DNA from: Dactylosporangium sp. AC04546
Lineage (GTDB): Bacteria; Actinomycetota; Actinomycetes; Mycobacteriales; Micromonosporaceae
DNA: 17,327 nucleotides
Direction of reading: 5' to 3'
Assembly (NCBI RefSeq): GCF_022095675.1
Contig: NZ_JAHYSG010000175.1
Span: 1-17,327, forward strand
Shown here: piece by piece, positions 1 to 6,388 of the stretch
Position numbering within the stretch: position 1 is the stretch's first letter
How the letters are laid out: the number at the start of each line of letters is the position of its first letter
Notes under the pieces: generated by a model
Database searches by the model: none
Seen by the model: only the letters and a program-made list of their open reading frames with translations
Told to the model about the DNA's origin: nothing
Position numbers and translations under genes: made by a program

Positions 1-434
1 GTGGGGTGGTCCGGGCCGAGAGCGGCCTCGGTGATGGCCAGCGCCCGCCGCTGCAGCCGTTCGGCCTCGCCGGCCCGGCCCAGCGTCTGCAGGCTGCCCG
101 CGAGGTTGTCCAGTCTGGTTGCGGTGTCGGGGTGGTCGGGGCCGAGAGCGGCCTCGGTGATGGCCAGCGCCCGCCGCTGCAGCCGTTCGGCCTCGCCGGC
201 CCGGCCCAGCGTCTGCAGGCTGAGCGCGAGGTTGCTCAGGCTGGTTGCGGTGGTGGGGTGGTCCGGGCCGAGAGCGGCCTCGGTGATGGCCAGCGCCCGC
301 CGCTGCAGCGGCTCGGCCTCGCCGGCCCGGCCCAGCTCCTGCAGGCTGCCCGCGAGGTTGCTCAGCCTGGTTGCGGTGGCGGGATGGTCCGGGCCGAGAG
401 CCGCCTCAGTGATGACCAATGCCCGCCGCTGGTA
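1..434 (-). repeat. Tandem 126-bp TPR-coding repeats
   Basis: Near-identical 126-bp units. The anchor gtgatggcc recurs at plus-strand positions 31, 157 and 283, with a diverged copy at 409. Each unit encodes one 42-residue TPR of the NLR-like gene. The array continues past the left edge, so copy number is unknown. Confidence 0.9.
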
Positions 435-1889
435 GGTCGACGCCTGCCAGTAGCGGCCCTGCGAATGCTCGAAAACCGCAGTTTCGTTGAGCAGCCAGGC
501 CAGGTCGTCCCCACCGACATGGTCGGGGCAGTGTTCGGCCAGGGTACCCACATGCGGGCTCAGCACCGCCCAACGCGGCCAGCTAGCCACCTCCTGCTGC
601 GGAGAGCCAGGTGGCACGGCTTGCTTCAGCATGTTGATGGCGACGCGCAGGGTGTCCGGCCAGTTGGTGTCGTTGACGCCAGGCTCGGGTCGATCCGACG
701 ATTCACTGACCTCGTCGATGTCGGTCGATGCGTCTGGTGTAGAGTGCTGCAGTTGGCTGCGGGTGACGGCTTGGACAAGCCGGTGGGTGCTGATCGCCTG
801 GGCGGTGAGGGTGATCAGGTTATAGGAGGCGAGGACGCCGAGCGCGGTGTCGACGGCTGCGGGTGCGGCGGTGGGGGTCAGGACGTCCCGGGGCAGGTCG
901 TTGGGGGCGTAGCAGGCCAGCAGGCGCAGCAGGCGCAGCGTGAGCGGGTTCTGGGCGGTGACGGCGTTGGTGGTGACCGTCCAGGTTCGGGCCACGGCAC
1001 GTTGGGCGTCGTTGCCGGCGGCGACGGTGGCCAGCAGGCCGGCCGGGTCCTCGCGCAGCTGCTGCAGGTAGTCGGTGATCGGGGTGCGGGTTTGGCGCAG
1101 GTAGGCTCCGGCCTGCTGCAACGCCAGCGGCAGGCAGCCCAGCTCGCCCGCCAGCACCCCGGCGGTGGCGGCGTCGGTCTGGCCGCTGAGGCGCAGCAGG
1201 AGCGCTACCGCGTCAGCGGGGGCGAGCACGTCGAGGCGCAGGCAGCCGTCGGTGATGTCCTCCCACCCAACATCGCGGCGGGTGGTGATCAGCACCTGCC
1301 CGGTGTCGGCCTGGCCGAGCAGCGGCTCGACATCGGCGCGGGCTTCGACGTTATCCAGGATCAGCAGCCACCCGTCATGGCTGGCGAACCAGCCGACCGC
1401 CCACGTGGCCGCGTCGGCCTGAGCGGTGCCGACCGCGCGCAGGTCAGGGTGCAGCCGGAACGCCAGCTCCGCCAACCCCGCTGCAACGGTCTCCGCGCTC
1501 TCCGCGAGAACCCACCACACCAGCCGGTACCGGCCGCGGTGGCGGTGGGCGTACTGCAGGGCCAGTTCGGTCTTGCCGACTCCGCCCAGTCCGTGCACGG
1601 TCTGCGCCACCACCCCCGCCCCGGCCCGGACCAGCCCATCCAGCGCAGCAAGCTGGTCATCGCGGCCGACGAACGCCCGCGCCGGCGGCTTGGGCAGCCC
1701 GACCAGCCCGCCGGCCAGCGCCGGCACCTCGGCTGGCGGCCGCAGCGTCACCGCGCCAGACAACTGCCAAGCCTGCGCGTGGTCGCCGGTCTGCGCGATG
1801 CCCGCGTTGTGTCCGACCCCGGCCGCGCGTTGACCTGGTACCTGTACGGATACCACCGGACGGTCGGGGTGCCGGTCGCGGTCGGGCAC
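1..1889 (-). CDS. NB-ARC/TPR (NLR-like) STAND ATPase with N-terminal amyloid-like motif, partial
   Basis: STAND-family signalling ATPase, cut by the left window edge after 629 codons. In order: a motif NAGIAQTGDHAQAWQ (residues 28-42); FVGRD (73-77), the usual entry to NB-ARC; P-loop GLGGVGKTELA (100-110) with Lys106; Walker B LLILDNV; VLITTR; GCLPLAL; an MHD-like THRLVQ near His369; then TPRs from about 465 to the edge. The TPRs are 42-residue kinesin-light-chain-like units (ALGPDHPxTATxLxNLA). I chose the GTG 2 nt after the upstream stop, with a weak AGAAG site; a GTG at 1910 would overlap the upstream gene by 19 nt. Known of the family: ligand sensing by the repeats drives NB-ARC oligomerisation. 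Inferred: a defence or cell-death switch acting through the neighbouring small protein. The domain call is firm; the start and the C-terminus are not. Confidence 0.88.
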   Translation of the reverse strand, partial: MPDRDRHPDRPVVSVQVPGQRAAGVGHNAGIAQTGDHAQAWQLSGAVTLRPPAEVPALAGGLVGLPKPPARAFVGRDDQLAALDGLVRAGAGVVAQTVHGLGGVGKTELALQYAHRHRGRYRLVWWVLAESAETVAAGLAELAFRLHPDLRAVGTAQADAATWAVGWFASHDGWLLILDNVEARADVEPLLGQADTGQVLITTRRDVGWEDITDGCLRLDVLAPADAVALLLRLSGQTDAATAGVLAGELGCLPLALQQAGAYLRQTRTPITDYLQQLREDPAGLLATVAAGNDAQRAVARTWTVTTNAVTAQNPLTLRLLRLLACYAPNDLPRDVLTPTAAPAAVDTALGVLASYNLITLTAQAISTHRLVQAVTRSQLQHSTPDASTDIDEVSESSDRPEPGVNDTNWPDTLRVAINMLKQAVPPGSPQQEVASWPRWAVLSPHVGTLAEHCPDHVGGDDLAWLLNETAVFEHSQGRYWQASTYQRRALVITEAALGPDHPATATRLSNLAGSLQELGRAGEAEPLQRRALAITEAALGPDHPTTATSLSNLALSLQTLGRAGEAERLQRRALAITEAALGPDHPDTATRLDNLAGSLQTLGRAGEAERLQRRALAITEAALGPDHP

Positions 1890-1891
1890 GC

Positions 1892-2323
1892 CTACTTCTG
1901 GCGCTGCCACGCCTGGGCACCATCGCCGGTTTGCGTGATCCCGCTGTTGTTTTGCACCGCGACCGACCGGGTCCCGGACGCGGTGAACGTCGTGCTGGCG
2001 GGCAACAGCGCGGCCAGGTCGGCGGCCAGACCTGGGTCGGCGGCCAGGGCCTTGCGCAACTGCACCCGCAGCGCTGCCTCCCGATCAGCGTCGTCGGGCT
2101 GCTCGGCCAGATCCGCCACCGCCGTTCTCACCGCCGGGTCGGCGGCCCCGACCAGCTGGTTCAGACACAGGATGCGGCGCAGCAGGCGCCGCCCCACGCC
2201 GACCGTCGCGTCGGCGGTGGCATCGGCGGCGGCGTCGCGGACCCGGTCCACCACCGCCGTGCCGTACGCCACCACGGCCGCCGTCACATACGGCACCACC
2301 GCCGCCGCCAAGTCCATGTCCAT
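1892..2323 (-). CDS. Small helical protein with C-terminal amyloid-like motif (putative effector paired with the NLR)
   Basis: 143 residues. The N-terminus is Ala/Val-rich and probably helical (DLAAAVVPYVTAAVVAYG, about residues 4-21), followed by charged amphipathic helices to about residue 108. A short tail ends SVAVQNNSGITQTGD and then GAQAWQ. The tail matches the N-terminus of the downstream NB-ARC protein at 12 of 15 positions (NSGITQTGDGAQAWQ against NAGIAQTGDHAQAWQ). The ATG at 2323 is chosen because GGGAG lies 9 nt upstream; a GTG at 2350 would add 9 residues but has no ribosome site. The layout (helical domain, linker, motif, NLR next door) fits the Bell-type effectors linked to bacterial NLRs by amyloid signalling motifs. 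A membrane-targeting killing role is inferred. It could instead be only an adaptor. Confidence 0.78.
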   Translation of the reverse strand: MDMDLAAAVVPYVTAAVVAYGTAVVDRVRDAAADATADATVGVGRRLLRRILCLNQLVGAADPAVRTAVADLAEQPDDADREAALRVQLRKALAADPGLAADLAALLPASTTFTASGTRSVAVQNNSGITQTGDGAQAWQRQK

Positions 2324-2357
2324 GTCACTCGACTCCCAGCTGTCCGACACGTACGGC

Positions 2358-2390
2358 GTCTATGTCGATGGGTATCACATCGACATAGAC
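2358..2390. promoter_or_regulatory. 13-bp perfect inverted repeat upstream of the effector/NLR operon
   Basis: GTCTATGTCGATG and CATCGACATAGAC are perfect reverse complements separated by the 7-nt spacer GGTATCA. It ends 34 bp upstream of the ATG at 2323. The size and position fit a dimeric regulator site or a 5' UTR hairpin. No U-tract follows, so a terminator is less likely. Confidence 0.6.
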
Positions 2391-2985
2391 ACGGTCACCA
2401 TACTGACGGGGCACCGACGCCGACCGTCCTGGCGCGCCTGGCATCGACACAGGCCAGCCACTCCGAATGCAGGGGCGGGTGCTGGCCGAGCTTGCACGGA
2501 CCGTGCCTATGAACTGACGGCCTCATCGTCCCGAATTAGGTCGGGCGTCGCCGTGGTGCTGGACATCCTGGCATACGCCCTGGTCATGGCATTGGCCGTC
2601 GTTGGTGTGTGTCGGTCGTGCTGCGAGCTGATTTCAAGATCGTCCCCCGGATTTCCCCCGGCGGCGCGAAGCGTCCCGCCGACACTCCCCGGCCCTGCAT
2701 GGCATCCCGTCGCGCAGGCTCGCCCGGCCGGGCCGTGGTCGCCCGCGCCGGACTCGCCGCAGGCGACCGCGAAGCGGCTTGGTCTGGCGCGGGCGGGCGC
2801 GGTCTGGCTGCCTTCGGTGCGCGACGGGAAGCCATGCACCTACCGCAACCACCCACGGCCGACATCCCAGAGCGCCGGGTCCAGCGGCCGGAGGCCCTGG
2901 CCGCCGGAGGCCACCTCCGAGCCGGCTGGAAGCCGGGCCGCCGGCAGGCACCGGTGTTGCGACGACGCGGACGAACAGTCGGAAC
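2391..2985. other. Gene-poor, very GC-rich stretch
   Basis: About 600 nt with no convincing gene. All frames that stay open give low-complexity Arg/Pro/Gly/Ala translations without ribosome sites or recognisable domains. Short repeats such as GGCCGGAGGCC recur near 2890-2920. The part nearest 2400 probably holds the promoter of the minus-strand effector/NLR pair; a TATGGT on the minus strand (2402-2397) is a possible -10, but no clear -35 is seen. Confidence 0.5.
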
Positions 2986-3017
2986 GACGGGAGCCAACCG
3001 AATGGTGGGCTCCCGTC
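2986..3017 (-). terminator. Rho-independent-type terminator of the small membrane protein gene
   Basis: GACGGGAGCC and GGCTCCCGTC form a perfect 10-bp stem, which can extend inward through ACC/GGT after one mismatch. It starts about 10 nt beyond the stop at 3027 on the minus strand. The U-tract is weak, as is common in actinomycetes. Confidence 0.7.
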
Positions 3018-3026
3018 TACCCGACA

Positions 3027-3320
3027 TCAGCCAGTCAACCAGTTGACCACGAAAGTCAGGAACATGGTGACGGCGGTGATCAAACCCGCGATAGCCGTGA
3101 TCACCAGAGCCGCCGTGCGCAGCAGCAGAAGGGTCGTACGGAGGTTGCCTCCCGACCACCGCCGACCTTCGCCCGCAGAACTCAACGACTCGATGGGGCG
3201 CGGCCCGCGAGCTTCATCCGCAGTCGGCCCAACCGCTTGCGGATCATCGTCGGTGCTGGTCAGGGCTTCTTCGGACCGGTTCGGTTCGTTGTCAGAGGCT
3301 TGGGAAGCTGTTACCTTCAA
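3027..3320 (-). CDS. Small single-pass membrane protein, unknown function
   Basis: 97 residues. The TTG start has GGGAG 5 nt upstream, and a strong hairpin follows the stop, so the gene is well delimited although the protein is not recognised. Residues 1-58 are polar and charged (rich in Ser, Glu, Asp). Residues about 60-94 (LRTTLLLLRTAALVITAIAG and onward to VVNWLTG) form one long or two short hydrophobic helices at the C-terminus. This suggests a tail-anchored protein with a cytoplasmic acidic N-terminus. It is transcribed on the same strand as the effector/NLR pair but is separated from it by about 640 nt and a terminator, so it is probably its own unit. A link with the NLR is only positional. 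Confidence 0.65.
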   Translation of the reverse strand: MKVTASQASDNEPNRSEEALTSTDDDPQAVGPTADEARGPRPIESLSSAGEGRRWSGGNLRTTLLLLRTAALVITAIAGLITAVTMFLTFVVNWLTG

Positions 3321-3374
3321 CCTGTCTCCCTTACTTTGCGGATGTCTGGCCTAGACCCACAACGTGGAGACAAA

Positions 3375-3402
3375 CGGCGCCCGGGCTGGACCCCGGGCGC
3401 CG
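3375..3402. terminator. Strong GC hairpin, terminator-like, possibly bidirectional
   Basis: CGGCGCCCGGG and CCCGGGCGCCG form a perfect 11-bp stem with the 6-nt loop CTGGAC, flanked by CAAA on the left and TGTTTG on the right. It lies 55 nt upstream of the TTG start at 3320, so it may insulate that gene from read-through or stop plus-strand transcription. Confidence 0.55.
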
Positions 3403-3927
3403 CTGTTTGTTCTGCACCAGCAGTAGACTGGCGTCAGCCACGTTGCGGACCGACGTTGATGGTTCTCGGTCTCTGGGTCAAACGCAAGTCAACCCACCAT
3501 CTTTGTGGCATTGGTCACGTCCCCTGATCTGCAAACTGTCACGCCAAGTGTCTGAGACACCTACAATGCGTGAACCTACAAACCACGCACAGTAGAGGTA
3601 CACGCACACTCGGCGCGCCTGCTTGACACCCGCCGAACGCCCGCACTGCCGGGCAAGACGATCATCTGACCGCAGGCTCGAATTCGGTGGCTCTGCGATC
3701 CGTCGAGGCGGGCGCGTCCCAGCCGGGCAAGCGCACCGCCGGGGTCGCCGCGCCGGGAGCGAAGCGGCAAGGCGCGGCGTGCCCCGAGCGGGGCGCAAGC
3801 GGCCCGCCAGGGCCGCCTTGAAGACGTATGGAAAGTTCTCACCAGGATGGAGCCGTACTCGGCGACGAGTTGACACGGGTGGCAGCGGTCCGCGTCGGGT
3901 GCCGCTCGGCAGGTCTGAAGGTGTGCC
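3403..3927. other. Intergenic region with a cluster of short hairpins
   Basis: 525 nt without a supported gene. The left part (3403-3650) is lower in GC and probably holds promoter sequence. The right part has three consecutive hairpins: GCGCC/GGCGC (3750-3775), GCCCC/GGGGC with a 4-nt loop (3781-3794) and GGCCC/GGGCC with a 4-nt loop (3801-3814). This looks like a dispersed intergenic repeat of actinomycetes, but I cannot search for copies. Long open frames here on the minus strand are shadows of GC-rich sequence. Confidence 0.5.
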
Positions 3928-5475
3928 GTGTCGTCGTCCGAATGGGGGAGGCGTTCCGGTTGGCGCATCGATGCAATTGACGGCATGTTTGCTCGCTGGT
4001 CGCGGTTGTCGTGGCTGCTGGCCGTCTTCTTCGTCGTCGCTGGTGCCGTTTCGCTTGGCCCGGGTTGGTGGGGGCGTGCCGTGTCGGGGGTCGGTTCCGC
4101 TGCGGTTCGGCACTGGTTGCCGGTGCTGCTGTTCGGGGTCGGTAGCGCGGTGCTGGCGGCGTCGATGGTGCGGACTGTGCATCGGCGCCGGTGGCCGGGG
4201 CGGGTGCGCCGGGGGCGGCGGGAGCCGGTCGCGGTGTGGCTGCCGTTGTCGGCGCACATCGGTGGGCTGTTGCTGGTGGCGATCGGGGTGGCGGTCGGCA
4301 TGGGCGTGCTGCTGTGGTGGGCGCTTGGTGGACCGCCGGTGGGTGGACTGCCGTCTGCGTCGTCGACCGGGTCCGGGATGGGTGCGCCGGCGTGGACGGT
4401 GTCGAACACGTTCGACGCGATGAAGATCGTGTTGTCGGTGGTGGCGGGGATTGGTGCGGTGGTGGCGTTGACGGTCGCGTACCGCAAGCAGGATCAGGGC
4501 GAGGCGGCCGAGCATCGGGAAGAGACGAAGCTGTTCAACGAGCGGTTCGGCAAGGCGGCCGATCAGCTCGGTTCGGAGAAGGCCGCGGTCCGGCTTGCCG
4601 GGGTGTATGCGATGGCCGGGCTCGCGGACGACTGGCGGGAGGGCCGTCAGACCTGTATCGACGTGCTGTGCGCGTATGTGCGGATGCCGTGGCCGGATCC
4701 GGCGCAACAGCAGTCGACCGACGCCGATGCAGGGATCGTTCAAGGCGATGCCGCTGGTGAGACGAAGGCGGCGACCCGCCGGGAGATTGCCGAGGAGCGG
4801 CAGGTTCGGCACGCCATCATCCGGATGGTCCGCGACCGCCTCCGTCCGGTTGAGCCGGGCGATGTGGAGCGGTGGCACCGGCATCACTTCGACTTCTCCG
4901 GTGCCGAGTTCCACGGAGGTGACCTCAGCCGCATCGAGATCCCCGACCAGACAACGGTCGACTTCAGCAGCGCGACGTTCCCCGGCGGCACGGTCGACTT
5001 CAGCAGCGCGAGGTTCTCCGGCGGCACGGTCACCTTCCGCAGCGCGAAGTTCTCCGGCGGCACGGTCACCTTCGGCGGCGCGAAGTTCTCCGGCGGCACG
5101 GTCACCTTCGGCAACGCGAAGTTCTCGGCCGGCATGGTCTACCTCGGCGGCGCGACGTTCTCCAGCGGCACGGTCTACCTCGGCGGCGCGACGTTCTCCG
5201 GCGGCACGGTCGACTTCGGAGACGCGACGTTCTCCGGCGGCACGGTCGACTTCGACGGCGCGACGTTCTCCAGCGGCACGGTCGCATTCGGCCGCGCGAC
5301 GTTCTCCAGCGGCACGGTCGCATTCGGCCGCGCGACGTTCTCCGGCGGCACGGTCGACTTCTCCCACGTGTGGGATTGGTCAGCTCCGCCGACATCGCTT
5401 CCTGCGGACAGTCCCTTCATTTCGCTACCGCAGGTCGCATCCGAACGGGCCGATCCAGCGGATGCGGAGCCCTAG
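3928..5475 (+). CDS. Four-helix membrane protein with 12-residue ATFSGGTVDF repeats (pentapeptide-like)
   Basis: 515 residues. Four hydrophobic segments (about 25-44, 62-82, 102-126, 161-184) are followed by a cytoplasmic region with RFGKAADQLGSEKAAVRLAG at about 206-225, then DDWREGRQTCIDVLCAYVRM. This block is widespread in actinomycete proteins annotated as pentapeptide-repeat. The C-terminal part has eleven tandem 12-residue units of the type ATFSGGTVDFGG, and then a short Pro/Ser tail. The GTG start has GAAGG 6 nt upstream; an ATG at 3984 is possible but would clip residues before the first helix. The function is unknown. The repeat regularity (hydrophobic residues at unit positions 3, 8 and 10) suggests a solenoid or beta-roll. 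It is monocistronic as far as can be seen. Confidence 0.88.
   Translation: MSSSEWGRRSGWRIDAIDGMFARWSRLSWLLAVFFVVAGAVSLGPGWWGRAVSGVGSAAVRHWLPVLLFGVGSAVLAASMVRTVHRRRWPGRVRRGRREPVAVWLPLSAHIGGLLLVAIGVAVGMGVLLWWALGGPPVGGLPSASSTGSGMGAPAWTVSNTFDAMKIVLSVVAGIGAVVALTVAYRKQDQGEAAEHREETKLFNERFGKAADQLGSEKAAVRLAGVYAMAGLADDWREGRQTCIDVLCAYVRMPWPDPAQQQSTDADAGIVQGDAAGETKAATRREIAEERQVRHAIIRMVRDRLRPVEPGDVERWHRHHFDFSGAEFHGGDLSRIEIPDQTTVDFSSATFPGGTVDFSSARFSGGTVTFRSAKFSGGTVTFGGAKFSGGTVTFGNAKFSAGMVYLGGATFSSGTVYLGGATFSGGTVDFGDATFSGGTVDFDGATFSSGTVAFGRATFSSGTVAFGRATFSGGTVDFSHVWDWSAPPTSLPADSPFISLPQVASERADPADAEP
4972..5367 (+). repeat. Eleven tandem 36-bp units encoding 12-residue repeats
   Basis: In-frame units start at Ala codons every 36 bp from 4972. 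They share gcgacgttctccggc and ggcacggtcgacttc with few changes, so the array could vary in length by slippage or recombination. The same DNA gives long but meaningless open frames on the minus strand. Confidence 0.9.
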
Positions 5476-5554
5476 GCGGGCCGTCTCCATGTCTCCAGGC
5501 CCCTCTCTTTGCTACGGGTTGCCTCGATCGGTCCACCGTCGTACGTATGTGCGA

Positions 5555-5567
5555 TAAACTCCCGGAG
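5555..5567 (+). promoter_or_regulatory. Possible leaderless promoter of the 81-residue gene
   Basis: TAAACT (5555-5560), preceded by TGCGA, lies exactly 6 nt before the GTG at 5567. The GTG has no ribosome site, so transcription probably starts at or next to the start codon. No good -35 is visible. Confidence 0.4.
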
Positions 5568-5812
5568 TGGCGATCGTTGCGCGCTGGTGGAACGGCCGGT
5601 TCGGACGGCTGGCGCGACGGGATGTCTGGCTGTTCGAGTCCGCCGGCCGCTGGACGGTCGAAGCCCTGGAGGGCGGCGTCGAGGGTCGGTCGGCGTCATG
5701 GGAGTTCAACTCGGAGGCGGCGGCCAGGACACGCGTAGACGAGCTGCTCGTCGTGGGCGACGGCTGGCGGTCGATGCGGGTGCAGCGACCGCCAGCCCGT
5801 CTAGGTGACTAG
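5567..5812 (+). CDS. Small conserved-type hypothetical protein
   Basis: 81 residues. The sequence is protein-like (DVWLFESAGRWTVEALEGG at about 19-37, then a Trp/Phe and Glu/Ala-rich stretch ending VGDGWRSMRV). The pattern of alternating hydrophobic and aromatic residues suggests a small beta-rich fold with one helix (SEAAARTRVDELL). No signal peptide or membrane segment is present. The GTG start lacks a Shine-Dalgarno site but has a -10-like TAAACT at leaderless spacing. Its stop overlaps that of the convergent gene on the minus strand by the palindrome CTAG. Function unknown. Confidence 0.6.
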   Translation: MAIVARWWNGRFGRLARRDVWLFESAGRWTVEALEGGVEGRSASWEFNSEAAARTRVDELLVVGDGWRSMRVQRPPARLGD

Positions 5813-6027
5813 CGCCTGTTCCGCCGGTTGAGCCTTGCGACTGCGTAGATCAGACCGGCGGTCGCGGTGATGACGGCTGCATAGTCGGTCAGCGGCTGCC
5901 GCATCGCGGCGAGCGTGACCGTTACTGCAAGCACCGCGAGGATGATGACAACTACCGGGCGGTTGTCATCACGTTCTGATTGCTTTTCTGGCGGGTGCGG
6001 TTCGGGACCTTGTAGGCTCCGGGGCAC
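5809..6027 (-). CDS. Small two-helix membrane protein, unknown function
   Basis: 72 residues. The GTG start at 6027 is chosen because AAAGGAG ends 8 nt upstream, one of the best ribosome sites in the window; the frame stays open upstream to 6084 but without a site. A polar N-terminus (about 1-22) rich in Pro and Glu leads into two hydrophobic segments: VVVIILAVLAVTVTLAA (about 24-40) and DYAAVITATAGLIYAVARL (about 47-65). The protein ends in a basic tail (NRRNRR), which predicts a cytoplasmic C-terminus. It converges with and overlaps the preceding gene by 4 nt. Unrecognised. Confidence 0.68.
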   Translation of the reverse strand: MPRSLQGPEPHPPEKQSERDDNRPVVVIILAVLAVTVTLAAMRQPLTDYAAVITATAGLIYAVARLNRRNRR

Positions 6028-6388
6028 GCGGGAATCTCCTTTCGGCTTGCAGCGTCGTGGAAAGAACCGTGACGAATGGGCCATCGGATTGCCGCCGGTG
6101 GTCCATTCTTTTGCAAATGCCGCTCGAATTTCGGGCGGTTGAAGTATCCGGCCCGGGGGGCAGGGTGCGCTACCTGCGTGCCAGCTTTATAGCAGATCGT
6201 GACCTACTGCCCGGTAGCTACTTGCGGCTCGATGTCCACTGACCAGGCATTATGCGGACGGCACCAATGGACGTGAGTTTCCTGGTGACTGATTGCCACT
6301 AGTCATGCGGCAGATGGAGCGACGCCGTGCCGAGGCTGGGGTGCGGCGTCGCCTGTCCGGGACGGGCACCGCGCCGCTTGTTGTCCGG
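6028..6388. other. Intergenic region between two minus-strand membrane protein genes
   Basis: 361 nt. It contains the ribosome site of the 72-residue gene (6036-6042) and a terminator-like hairpin (6343-6377). A 41-codon plus-strand frame (6117-6242, MPLEFRAVEV start) is open but has no ribosome site and lower third-position GC than its neighbours, so I do not call it a gene. Nothing else is supported. Confidence 0.45.
6343..6377 (-). terminator. Terminator-like hairpin after the 213-residue membrane protein gene
   Basis: Outer arms GCGGCG and CGCCGC enclose an inner stem, GCCTGTCC with GGACGGGC (one G-U). It starts about 12 nt past the stop codon at 6389 on the minus strand. No U-run follows. 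Confidence 0.5.

Noticed and set aside
2507..3159. Several overlapping open frames on both strands between the NLR operon and the 97-residue gene
   Set aside because: All are Arg/Pro/Gly/Ala-rich with no ribosome site; some run through the terminator at 2986-3017. They are typical chance frames in DNA of this GC content.
6..3527. Very long plus-strand open frame (1173 codons)
   Set aside because: It is the exact antisense register of the NB-ARC/TPR gene over the first 1.9 kb and then runs through GC-rich non-coding sequence and the antisense of the 3027-3320 gene. It has no domain, no ribosome site and low-complexity translation.
3478..5367. Long minus-strand open frame (629 codons) rich in AAGERRAAEVDRA-type repeats
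   Set aside because: It is the antisense of the 36-bp repeat array and of the membrane protein gene on the plus strand, which has a ribosome site, membrane helices and a known conserved block. The minus frame continues through the hairpin cluster, unlike a real gene.
5628..5640. tRNA T-loop-like GTTCGAGTCC, which could mark a tRNA attachment site
   Set aside because: It lies inside the 81-residue gene, the flanking T-stem has a mismatch, and no acceptor, D-arm or anticodon arm can be built around it.
6117..6242. 41-codon plus-strand frame beginning MPLEFRAVEV
   Set aside because: Protein-like in places, but no ribosome site or promoter is visible, third-position GC is low compared with neighbouring genes, and no family is recognised.
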